Source of the DNA: Flavobacteriaceae bacterium
GTDB lineage: Bacteria; Bacteroidota; Bacteroidia; Flavobacteriales; Weeksellaceae
DNA: 64,000 nucleotides
Direction: 5' to 3'
Assembly (NCBI GenBank): GCA_012522185.1
Contig: JAAYKY010000027.1
Coordinates: 1 to 64,000 of the forward strand
This document shows, piece after piece, positions 26,816-36,144 of this stretch. The notes beneath the pieces are model-generated. The model worked only from the letters and a program-made list of their open reading frames with translations. It did no database searches and was not told the DNA's origin. The first letter of the stretch is position 1. The number at the start of each line of letters is the position of its first letter. Made by a program: the position numbers and the translations under genes.

Positions 26816-28375
26816 ATGAAAAATTTATCAAAACTATTTATAGCGTCTTCTCTTGTTGTAATAGCAAGCTGTGAGCCTGATTTTGACAATCCGGTGGAGG
26901 ACTTTGTAGTTACTTCGGGCGATGCTGATTTCAGCAAATATGTCGCTCTTGGAAACTCACTTACATCCGGTTTTACGGACAATGCATTGTTTATAAGTGC
27001 ACAGGAAAACTCGTATCCGAATATGTTAGCAACCCAATTTGCAATGGCAGGTGGTGGAAGTTTCACTCAGCCATTGATGCCAGATGAAATCGGCGGATTT
27101 AGCGATTTGGGTGTAGCAGGGAGATTGACTTTGCAATTGATTAATGGTAGCCTTGCGCCGGTTCCGACACCTGCTCAATCTCCATTGACTCCTGCTTCGG
27201 GAAGCTCTTTTGGGAACATGGGTGTTCCGGGTGCTAAATCTTATCATTTGGTAGCTCCGGGATATGGCAATCCTGCTGGAATTGGCTCCACAGCCAATCC
27301 CTATTTTGTTCGCTTTGCTTCTTCGCCAAGCACTTCTGTTTTGGCAGATGCAGCAAGTCAACAACCTAGTTTTTTCACTCTTTGGATTGGGAACAATGAC
27401 GTTCTGTCTTATGCTACCGGCGGTGGAGTTGGGGTGAACCAAATGGCAGCCAATAATACTGACCCTACGACCTATGGCGGAAGTGATATTTCACATCCGG
27501 CCGTGGTAGCGGGTTCGATTCAGATGATTCTTGAAAAGTTGGTCAATGAAGGCGGTGCCAAAGGTGCCATTGCCAATATTCCAAGCATTACCGATATTCC
27601 TTTTTTTACCACAGTTCCTTATGCTCCTTTGAATCCGTCCAATCCTTCTTTCGGATCTATGATTCCTGCTTTGAATGCGCAGTTCGGGCAATTAAATGCG
27701 GTTTTTGATTATTTGGGTGCCTCCAACCGAAAAGTTGTATTCCATACAGATGCTGCCAGCCCGGTTGTCATTCAAGATGAAACCTTAGCGGATTTATCGA
27801 CTGCAATTCGTGATGTTTTGATGAGTCAAGGAATGGATGCAGGAACAGCTACGATTCTTGGGATGACCTACGGTCAGTCTCGTCAGGCGACGGAAGAAGA
27901 TTTATTGGTATTTACTTCTCAGACTATAATTGGTCAGGTAAATATGGATCGAGTGGCTCAATTGGTCGGGATGGGAGTTCCACAAGAACAAGCTGCCCAA
28001 TTATCGGTAAATGGAATTACGTATCCACTGCAAGATCAATGGGTATTGATACCAAGTGAGAAACAAGCTGTTATAGACGCAACAAATGCATACAATACCG
28101 CCATCGCACAGTTAGCTGATGATTATAATCTGGCATTGGTAAACGCAAATGGTGCAATGCAAAGTTTAAGTTCCGCATGGGGTATCACTTATTTTGGAAA
28201 CAACTATAACACAACTTTTGTGAGTGGAGGAGCGTTTTCATTGGATGCGGTTCACCTAACAGCCAAAGGCTATGCGATTGTAACCAATTATTTCGTTGAT
28301 GCGATTAATTCTAAATATCGATCAAATCTAAGAAAAGTTAATCCAAATAATTATCCCGGAGTTTTAATTCCTTAA
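26816..28375 (+). CDS. SGNH/GDSL hydrolase-type lipoprotein
   Basis: Lipobox VVIASC; ALGNSLTSGF block I; IGNNDVL; C-terminal DAVHLTAKGYAI. Confidence 0.85.
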   Translation: MKNLSKLFIASSLVVIASCEPDFDNPVEDFVVTSGDADFSKYVALGNSLTSGFTDNALFISAQENSYPNMLATQFAMAGGGSFTQPLMPDEIGGFSDLGVAGRLTLQLINGSLAPVPTPAQSPLTPASGSSFGNMGVPGAKSYHLVAPGYGNPAGIGSTANPYFVRFASSPSTSVLADAASQQPSFFTLWIGNNDVLSYATGGGVGVNQMAANNTDPTTYGGSDISHPAVVAGSIQMILEKLVNEGGAKGAIANIPSITDIPFFTTVPYAPLNPSNPSFGSMIPALNAQFGQLNAVFDYLGASNRKVVFHTDAASPVVIQDETLADLSTAIRDVLMSQGMDAGTATILGMTYGQSRQATEEDLLVFTSQTIIGQVNMDRVAQLVGMGVPQEQAAQLSVNGITYPLQDQWVLIPSEKQAVIDATNAYNTAIAQLADDYNLALVNANGAMQSLSSAWGITYFGNNYNTTFVSGGAFSLDAVHLTAKGYAIVTNYFVDAINSKYRSNLRKVNPNNYPGVLIP

Positions 28376-28395
28376 TTACTAAAGATTTATAGTTC

Positions 28396-28430
28396 AAAAA
28401 AACGTCTTCCTCATTGGAAGGCGTTTTTTT
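28396..28430 (+). terminator. Rho-independent terminator
   Basis: AAAAAACGTCTTCC-TCATT-GGAAGGCGTTTTTTT. Confidence 0.85.
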
Positions 28431-28458
28431 GTATCTTTAGCTAACCAACTTTCTCTGG

Positions 28459-30519
28459 ATGAAAAACCAGCCTTTCATCGGACCTTTGGCCGGGCTGATG
28501 CTCGGCATTCTATTCGCTGAAATTTCACCTTTTACTTCTTTAGCGAATGGAGTCCTACTTCTGTTTGCCTTTTTGTTTTTTATACTTCTGATTTATTTTC
28601 GAATTAAAAAATGGGATTTTCTCTGGATTTTTTGTGCTTTCACCTTGGGTGGCTGGCTTTATTCCACAGATTTCAACACTTACAAACCAATTCCTGAGTC
28701 GGTTCTCGATCAAGAAGTGAACTTAAAATTAGAAATTGAAGAAATTTATCGTCCTTCGGCTAAATTCAGAAAATACAAAGCAAAAATCATTGAAATCGAT
28801 TCTGCATTTGCAGATAATTACGTATTGCTTTATTGGCGAAAAGAAAATACTGAACTTTTCCCGCAAGATGAAGTTGAAATTAAGGCCAAAATAATTCCCA
28901 CCCAAAAACCATTAAATCCATATCAATTTGATTATGCAAAATGGTTAAAGCGACAAAAGATTCATTACACAGTTTTCTCTGACACGCTTTATAAGAAAAC
29001 CAAAGATGGAAATTCTGTTGCTTCCAAGACCTCGTCCTACAAACGTAATACACATCGCAAATTAATGGAAAAAGGATACACAAAATCTTCTGCAGATTTG
29101 ATTGGTGCTATGCTTTTGGGCGACCGAACGGAAATGGATCCCGACACGGAGGAGAACTACAGAAAAACCGGTGTTGTTCATATTCTTTCTATTTCAGGAT
29201 TGCATGTCATGATGGTTTATTCGATTTTCATGCTTGTTCTTTATCCTTTGATTTATTTAAGAAACGGTCGAATTCTTCGTATTCTTTTAAGCTTGATTCT
29301 CATTTGGAGTTTTGTGATTTTTGTAGGATTTCAACCTCCGGTTTTGCGTTCGGCAGTGATGATTTCGGTATATTATGTGACGGTGACCTTTCGGCGCAAG
29401 CCCAATATTTATCATACCTTAGCGGTTTCAGCTTTTGTTTTACTTTGGATCAATCCGAATTTCCTTTTTGATGTCGGGTTTCAGTTAAGCTTTTCGGCAG
29501 TATTTTTTATTGTCTATCTCCACCCGATTTACCAAAGAATTTTCCGCCCGAAAAAAAGGCTTATGCGAAATAGTATTGCTTTTATCGGGACAAGTATTTC
29601 GGCACAATTGGGGACTATGCCATTTACTGTTTTGTATTACAATCAAACATCGGGTTTGTTTTTGGCTGGAAATGTGGTGATGGTCATTGCCTCCTATTTT
29701 ATGATGGCCGGTGGGATGCTTGCATTGGTTTTATTGGAAATCAATTTTAATCCTGGGGGTTGGGTTTGGCTTTTCAATGGGATCATCGAGGGCTGTAATT
29801 CCTACATCCGATGGCTTTCTTCTTTTGACTCATTGGTTTTTGAAAACATTTCATTTAATCCACTGGAGTCATTTCTGGCTTTGCTCTTGATTATTTTGGT
29901 GGGAATTATTTGGAAGAAACCCAATTTCAAAGGTGCTTTGACTATATTATTGGTTTTGATCAGTTTTCAGGTTCAGCGCATCATTCATCAAAATCAATTG
30001 AGCAAAAAAAAGGAATTGATTGTTTTTCATCAGACAAGGAATTCGGTGATTGGTGTTCGAAATGGTCGGAATTTGGATGTCTTCGCAATGGATTTATCGG
30101 ATTCTTTGAATTTAACTAAATATTTGATTCGTCCATATGTTTTGAATGAGGGCATTCGGACTTATCAATTAAAAAGCTTGGAAAAGAAAATAGATTCTCC
30201 TTATTTCAAGTCTTCGAATTCTCTTTATTTTGAAAGGAATCATTTGGTTTGGCTTGCTGAAAATTGGGTAGATTTCTCTCTTGATTCTGACTTTTTACTT
30301 GTTCAAAACAATATTGATTTCGAACTGGAAGAAATTAACCCAGAAACTATTCTCATCCTTGACGGGAGCAACTATCCTAACCATTTAATGGATTTGGAAC
30401 TACCGATTTGGCGAACCCGTGAAAAGGGTGCTTTTATTTTTCCTATAAAAGATTCTCCAGAAGTTGAGCTTTCGGCATATAGCCTAAAAGCAGCCTCTCT
30501 AGACGCCCGTCGTGACTGA
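28459..30519 (+). CDS. comEC: ComEC/Rec2-family competence protein
   Basis: DUF4131-like N-terminus; GAMLLGDRTEMDPDTEENYRKTGVVHILSISGLHV competence domain. Confidence 0.92.
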   Translation: MKNQPFIGPLAGLMLGILFAEISPFTSLANGVLLLFAFLFFILLIYFRIKKWDFLWIFCAFTLGGWLYSTDFNTYKPIPESVLDQEVNLKLEIEEIYRPSAKFRKYKAKIIEIDSAFADNYVLLYWRKENTELFPQDEVEIKAKIIPTQKPLNPYQFDYAKWLKRQKIHYTVFSDTLYKKTKDGNSVASKTSSYKRNTHRKLMEKGYTKSSADLIGAMLLGDRTEMDPDTEENYRKTGVVHILSISGLHVMMVYSIFMLVLYPLIYLRNGRILRILLSLILIWSFVIFVGFQPPVLRSAVMISVYYVTVTFRRKPNIYHTLAVSAFVLLWINPNFLFDVGFQLSFSAVFFIVYLHPIYQRIFRPKKRLMRNSIAFIGTSISAQLGTMPFTVLYYNQTSGLFLAGNVVMVIASYFMMAGGMLALVLLEINFNPGGWVWLFNGIIEGCNSYIRWLSSFDSLVFENISFNPLESFLALLLIILVGIIWKKPNFKGALTILLVLISFQVQRIIHQNQLSKKKELIVFHQTRNSVIGVRNGRNLDVFAMDLSDSLNLTKYLIRPYVLNEGIRTYQLKSLEKKIDSPYFKSSNSLYFERNHLVWLAENWVDFSLDSDFLLVQNNIDFELEEINPETILILDGSNYPNHLMDLELPIWRTREKGAFIFPIKDSPEVELSAYSLKAASLDARRD

Positions 30520-30901
30520 TGACGGCATAAGCCGGATAAGACAGTTTGCCTCGAAGGGAAAAATAAGCGAAAGAATTGACGCCTCTTCCGCCCTGTTGCG
30601 GTCGAACGTATTTATACGTTTTTCCTCTGAATTTGACTTCTTCCCTGGATTCGGCGTCGAATTTAACCGGGATATAATTATCGTTTATATGTTGTACAAC
30701 TTCAGCTTCCTTGAAGGTTGATGCGTCCATTTTTTTGCACCAACCGCACCAGCTGGTGTAGAAATCGATGAAAAGGGGTTTGTCTGGATGTTTTTTCATT
30801 TCGGCTTCTGCTTGTTCTAAATTCAGCCAATGGATGTCTTGTGCTGATGCGGAAAGGTTCAGAGCTATAATTAAAAATACGCCAAAGATTTGTTTTTTCA
30901 T
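30443..30901 (-). CDS. Thioredoxin-family exported protein
   Basis: Signal MKKQIFGVFLIIALNLSASA; FYTSWCGWCKKMD active site. Start at 30901. Confidence 0.9.
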   Translation of the reverse strand: MKKQIFGVFLIIALNLSASAQDIHWLNLEQAEAEMKKHPDKPLFIDFYTSWCGWCKKMDASTFKEAEVVQHINDNYIPVKFDAESREEVKFRGKTYKYVRPQQGGRGVNSFAYFSLRGKLSYPAYAVISHDGRLERLLLGYMPKAQLLENLL

Positions 30902-30936
30902 TTTAAAACAATGATTTAGAACATCTAAATTACAAA

Positions 30937-32742
30937 TTATTTCACCCCGTGCATTAATTTTTTCATAACCGGACTCAACAACATTGCAATACATCCCATA
31001 ATGATTGGCACGATTGCAAATAATGCAAAAAACCATCCGATAGAGTGTTCTTCAGAAATTTTATCAATCATTCCTCCCATCGTTCCGGCGGATTTCTGCC
31101 CTACTGCAATTGCCAGGTACCAAACTCCGAACATAAAACCGATCATACGTGGTGGAACCAGTTTACTTACATAAGAAAGTCCAAGTGGCGACAGACATAA
31201 TTCTCCCATGGTATGGAAAAGATAAGCCAAAATAAGGAAAACGATACTCACTTTTGCCGTCATAGCTCCTTGTGGAATGTCCCAGGCACCAAATGCCAAA
31301 ATTCCAAATCCGATTCCCAATAAAATCAATCCGAAACCGTATTTCATTCCTGCACTTGGATTGTATTTACTTTCCCACCATTTGGAAAATAAAGGTGCCA
31401 GTGAAATGATGAAGAAAGAGTTTAGAATTGCAAACCAAGAAGCATCAATGGTATTTCCCGGCTCAGAGAATTTGTTGTACAATCTGAATAAAACAAAAAA
31501 CCAGATTCCGACAAAAGCAATTCCCAAAATGATATTGGACAAACTGATTTTCTTAAAGGTCTGACCAAATAATTTAAACAAAACCCAAGTAATGATAATC
31601 AAAGGTACAGTCGTAAGCAAGGCATCTACAATTTTAAAAATCATAGCCGAAGAACCTACCAATTCACGGTCGGTATAGCTGTCAGCAAAAATTGTCATAG
31701 AACCCAAAGACTGTTCAAATGCCATAAAGAAAAATACGGTAAACAGTCCACAGAAACAAACCGCGATGATTCGGTCACGGGTAATAGTGGAATATCTTGA
31801 AATTCTTGAAATCAATAAAAACAAAAATAAAACCAGCGCGACAAGCACTACAAAATTGGTTCCGCTCAAATCCCCTACTGTAAAGGGTAATAAGTTTATA
31901 TTCTCAATTTTCTCCAAAGGATCATTGAATAAATACAGCAATCCACCTACTGCGGAAAGTACAATTAATACATAATCAAATATTTTGAAAGGATTTCTTT
32001 TGTCCGTTGCATCATCGATTACGATGGCAGCTCCGGCCGGTTGAATTACTTCGTCTTTGGCGTCTTCAACAGAAACTTCGTCTGATGTAATTTTAACTTT
32101 GGAAGGCGGACCTCCGATGTCACCAAAAATCGGTTTGGCCAACCAGAATTGCAAACAACCCAGCATCATGAAAATACCAGCCAATCCGAATCCCCAAGAC
32201 CATCCGAAATTCTCTCCCAAATAACCACAAAGCATCATTCCAAAGAAAGCTCCGGCGTTTACACCCATATAGAAAATGGTATAAGCACCGTCTTTCTTCT
32301 CATTTTTCCCTTTGTACATGGTAGAAATAATGGAAGTAATATTGGGTTTGAAAAATCCGGTTCCGATTACCAAAAGCGCCAAACCAAGGTAAAAGAAAGG
32401 TTTGGTTTCAATCGCCATGGAGGCATGCCCCAACGTCATAATCACACAGCCAATGACAACTGCTATGCGATAACCGGTAAATTTATCGGCAATATAACCT
32501 CCGATCAAAGGAGTCAAATATAATAAAGAACCATACGTACCGATCAATGCCAGCGCATTTTCACGCGCCCAACCCCATCCGGGATTGTCATCCAGCATGG
32601 CGGCAGTTAAGAACAGAACTAATAAAACCCTCATTCCGTAGAAAGAAAATCTTTCCCACATTTCTGTAAAAAACAATACAAATAAGGTGGACGGATGTCC
32701 TAAAACCTGGGATTCAAAAATCGCGTCTTGCTGATTCTTCAT
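30937..32742 (-). CDS. POT family peptide MFS transporter
   Basis: GHPSTLFVLFFTEMWERFSFYGMRVLLVLFLT. Confidence 0.93.
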   Translation of the reverse strand: MKNQQDAIFESQVLGHPSTLFVLFFTEMWERFSFYGMRVLLVLFLTAAMLDDNPGWGWARENALALIGTYGSLLYLTPLIGGYIADKFTGYRIAVVIGCVIMTLGHASMAIETKPFFYLGLALLVIGTGFFKPNITSIISTMYKGKNEKKDGAYTIFYMGVNAGAFFGMMLCGYLGENFGWSWGFGLAGIFMMLGCLQFWLAKPIFGDIGGPPSKVKITSDEVSVEDAKDEVIQPAGAAIVIDDATDKRNPFKIFDYVLIVLSAVGGLLYLFNDPLEKIENINLLPFTVGDLSGTNFVVLVALVLFLFLLISRISRYSTITRDRIIAVCFCGLFTVFFFMAFEQSLGSMTIFADSYTDRELVGSSAMIFKIVDALLTTVPLIIITWVLFKLFGQTFKKISLSNIILGIAFVGIWFFVLFRLYNKFSEPGNTIDASWFAILNSFFIISLAPLFSKWWESKYNPSAGMKYGFGLILLGIGFGILAFGAWDIPQGAMTAKVSIVFLILAYLFHTMGELCLSPLGLSYVSKLVPPRMIGFMFGVWYLAIAVGQKSAGTMGGMIDKISEEHSIGWFFALFAIVPIIMGCIAMLLSPVMKKLMHGVK

Positions 32743-32790
32743 AATTTTAATTTTTCAAAAACCGAAAGTAAAAATATTTTTCCAATAAAG

Positions 32791-32818
32791 AAGCCCGTTT
32801 TGCAATTAAACGGGCTTT
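32791..32818 (-). terminator. Rho-independent terminator
   Basis: AAGCCCGTTT-TGCAATT-AAACGGGCTT downstream of the 32824-34494 gene on the minus strand. Confidence 0.75.
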
Positions 32819-32823
32819 CTGTA

Positions 32824-34494
32824 TCAAATTTTGTTGTTTTCAACACCTGATTCAATTTCTGCCAACCTTTTTTCTCTCGGTCGGATGATCAGCCTATCGT
32901 AAATTGTCAAAGTTAAAATCGAGAACAAACCGATTCCCACAATTACGTACCAAATTTTATTGGGATTATAGGTTTCCCAAAGCATATCGACCATCTGCCA
33001 GTGGTCCATACCAAGCTTTTGTTCGGCCAAAGTAAAATATTCATTTTTGGAAAACGCAAGCGGAACTTCGGAAACATCTATTCCTTTTTCATCCGAATAC
33101 TCCAAAAAAGAACTACGAATTTGCTCCCATTTTAAATCCTCTTCTTTTAATCCAAATTTCTCTTCAAAATCAGCCAAAGACATATTCAAAGCTTTGGAAC
33201 CTGCTGAAGAAAATTGCTCCGGCGTGACGACATCGGGCATTTCTATATTTCGTTTGCCCATTTCTTTTTGAAGCAAGGACAATTTGTCGGACCATGCTTG
33301 ATAAAGATTTCCGGAAATAAAACTCGTCACAAAATAACTTGCCGCAACCGGAAGAAAATAAGTTCCCTGGTAGAGTCCTTCTTTTCCTTTGGGCGTAATC
33401 AGCGCAATGAAAGAAGAAACCGTCGGACTTGACATCATTTCTCCAATCGCAAAAATCATGGTTCCAATGATGGTAAACCAGACATTTCCTGAATAGAAAG
33501 TCAAACCAATACCAATGGTTGCAATGACTGCGCCTCGAATTACGGCGCTGATGTGTCGCATTTTTGTAACGAAATAAGAAACAAAAACTTGGCAAAGTAC
33601 AATCATCAAAGCATCGATTTGTGTAAACATTTCCGGTTTAATTTGTCCGTCTAATGATAAAATCTTTCCTAAAAAAGGAATGTTTTCATTGAACCAAATG
33701 CTTATTGCAGACGAATCCACCCAATCATCAATGAAATTGGGAAGTGTATTGAACAATTGATTGAACATTGTCCAAAATCCGACCATCAACAATAATAAAA
33801 TCCCAAGACGAATGTCTTTCAGTGCAATGAAAATATTAACAACTGAATCTTTGATTGCATTTCCGATGGAATCTTTTGGTTTTTCAACTTTGGGTTCTTT
33901 GTAAAAAAACAAAAGAATCAAAAGATTGATGGTAATCACTACTGCTGCTTGTATAAATATAATTTTCCAACCCATGGAATTCCTAAGCGCTGACGAAAGG
34001 AAAGGACCAATGAATCCTCCGATATTTACCATCACATAAAAAATCCCAAATCCGAGTGTACCGGTGGTTTCGTCTGTATTTCGGGCAACAATCGCCGAAG
34101 CTACGGGTTTGAAAAATGCAGCCCCAATCGCCACCAATAAAAATACGATGTAAACCTGTGTATAAGTGCTTACTTCACCCAAGAAATAATATCCCGCAAT
34201 CAAAATGATATAGGAAATCGTGAGCGAAAGTTTATAACCAATCCGGTCGGCAATTACTCCAAAAAACAGTGGCAACAAATACAATATTGCCACTATATTT
34301 CCCATGATATTTCCTTTCTGAATATGGTCGAAACCAAGTCCTCCAGTGTCTGTTGAGCCTACGAGGTAAATACTGAAGAGTCCGTAAATCCCGTACCAAG
34401 CCCAACGCTCAAAGAGCTCCATCACGCTGGCTATCCAGAAATTTTTATTCAAAGACCCGATGGTCTGAACAAAAGTTCTTTTGTTTTCTGTCAT
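32824..34494 (-). CDS. POT/PTR-like MFS transporter
   Basis: FWIASVMELFERWAWYGIYGLFSIYLVG; 12+ TM. Confidence 0.85.
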   Translation of the reverse strand: MTENKRTFVQTIGSLNKNFWIASVMELFERWAWYGIYGLFSIYLVGSTDTGGLGFDHIQKGNIMGNIVAILYLLPLFFGVIADRIGYKLSLTISYIILIAGYYFLGEVSTYTQVYIVFLLVAIGAAFFKPVASAIVARNTDETTGTLGFGIFYVMVNIGGFIGPFLSSALRNSMGWKIIFIQAAVVITINLLILLFFYKEPKVEKPKDSIGNAIKDSVVNIFIALKDIRLGILLLLMVGFWTMFNQLFNTLPNFIDDWVDSSAISIWFNENIPFLGKILSLDGQIKPEMFTQIDALMIVLCQVFVSYFVTKMRHISAVIRGAVIATIGIGLTFYSGNVWFTIIGTMIFAIGEMMSSPTVSSFIALITPKGKEGLYQGTYFLPVAASYFVTSFISGNLYQAWSDKLSLLQKEMGKRNIEMPDVVTPEQFSSAGSKALNMSLADFEEKFGLKEEDLKWEQIRSSFLEYSDEKGIDVSEVPLAFSKNEYFTLAEQKLGMDHWQMVDMLWETYNPNKIWYVIVGIGLFSILTLTIYDRLIIRPREKRLAEIESGVENNKI

Positions 34495-34509
34495 TTCAAT
34501 TCAAATGAA

Positions 34510-36120
34510 TTATCGGATGCCGTGCATCATTTTCTTCAACATAGGAGTCAATAACAATAATATCAAAGCTGCTGTCCATGGAAGAGCTGCAAATAAACCG
34601 AAGAAGTGCATCATGGAATAAGTTTCACTGATATGGTCAATCAATCCTCCAATTCTCGATCCAATGATATTTGCAATCGCAGAAGAAGCAAACCATAATC
34701 CGAAAATCAATCCCACTAATTTCTTAGGTGACAATTTACTTACATAGGACAGTCCTACGGGAGATAAACAAAGTTCTCCCGTTGTATGGAAGAAGTATGC
34801 TGCAATCAACCAAATCATACTAACCGATGCCGTTGCGGCTCCTTGTGGTATATCTTTACTTCCATACGCCAAAACCACAAAACCAATTCCCAAAAGGAAA
34901 AGACCCATGGCAAATTTCACTGGACCTGATGGATTCCATACCTTTTCCCAAATCTTACTAAATACCGCTGCCAAGGTTATAATAAAGAATGAATTCAAAA
35001 TCTGGAACCAGGAAGCTACTACTTCTGTTTCCAAAGCCGTAAACTCTCTGATAATTTTCCAAAGTCCTAAATACCAAATTATAACGAAACTAATCGATGT
35101 TGCAATAATAGTTGCCGGATATCTTTTAAATAATTTCTTTGCTAAACCAAATAATACTGCTGTCACAATAATCAATGGAAATAATGTCAAGGCCGCATCT
35201 ACCCATTTAAACACAACAGCCGCATTGCCCTCCAAAACTCTTTGGGTATAATCCAAAGCAAAGATATTCATCGAGCCTCCCGCTTGTTCAAAAGACAACC
35301 AGAAAAATATACTAAAGAAAATCAAGACCCCAACAACAATTAAACGATCACGAATCACTTTTGGATTCTCTTCATCAACTTCTCCTTCTTTCACCTCTTT
35401 CTTTCCGCCAATCTCCTCGATTTCATCTTGTACTTCACCTTGTACGGCAAGTAATTTCGGGTCTAATCCAATTCGACCAAAATAAGTTCTTGCGAAATAG
35501 AACTGAAGCATTCCAAAGAACATAAATACACCAGCCAATCCAAATCCATAATGCCATCCTACTTTTTCACCAATGTATCCACAAAGCATCATTCCTAAAA
35601 ATGCTCCGGCATTAATACCCATATAAAAAATCGTATATCCCGCGTCTTTTTTAGATGAGTTATCAGGGTACAATTGACCCACCATTGTTGAGATATTTGG
35701 CTTAAACATACCGTTTCCTAAGATCATCAAACCTAATCCAATGAAAAAGAAGTTTTTATCAAATATTTCCAATGCCATGGAAGCATGTCCTAAAGTCATC
35801 ATCAAAGCACCAATCAAAATTGCTTTTCGATAACCCGTCAATTTATCGGCGATAATACCTCCCAAAATCGGAGTTAAATAAACAAAACCTGTGTACCATC
35901 CGTATAGGTTCATCGCTTCTTGTCTTGTCCATTCCCATCCACCTTCGGCTAACGTACTTACTAAGAATAAGGTTAAAAGCGCTCGCATACCATAGTAGCT
36001 GAAACGCTCCCACATTTCCGTAAAGAATAAGACAAGTAATCCGGCCGGGTGACCCATTACCATTTTATCATCTACCCCTTGTTTTTTTAAATGTGAGATT
36101 AGTTGTTGATCTCTTTCCAT
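34510..36120 (-). CDS. POT family peptide MFS transporter
   Basis: GHPAGLLVLFFTEMWERFSYYGMRALLTLFLV, closely resembling the 30937 gene product. Confidence 0.93.
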   Translation of the reverse strand: MERDQQLISHLKKQGVDDKMVMGHPAGLLVLFFTEMWERFSYYGMRALLTLFLVSTLAEGGWEWTRQEAMNLYGWYTGFVYLTPILGGIIADKLTGYRKAILIGALMMTLGHASMALEIFDKNFFFIGLGLMILGNGMFKPNISTMVGQLYPDNSSKKDAGYTIFYMGINAGAFLGMMLCGYIGEKVGWHYGFGLAGVFMFFGMLQFYFARTYFGRIGLDPKLLAVQGEVQDEIEEIGGKKEVKEGEVDEENPKVIRDRLIVVGVLIFFSIFFWLSFEQAGGSMNIFALDYTQRVLEGNAAVVFKWVDAALTLFPLIIVTAVLFGLAKKLFKRYPATIIATSISFVIIWYLGLWKIIREFTALETEVVASWFQILNSFFIITLAAVFSKIWEKVWNPSGPVKFAMGLFLLGIGFVVLAYGSKDIPQGAATASVSMIWLIAAYFFHTTGELCLSPVGLSYVSKLSPKKLVGLIFGLWFASSAIANIIGSRIGGLIDHISETYSMMHFFGLFAALPWTAALILLLLTPMLKKMMHGIR

Positions 36121-36144
36121 ATATATGTCAATTAATTAAAATTT

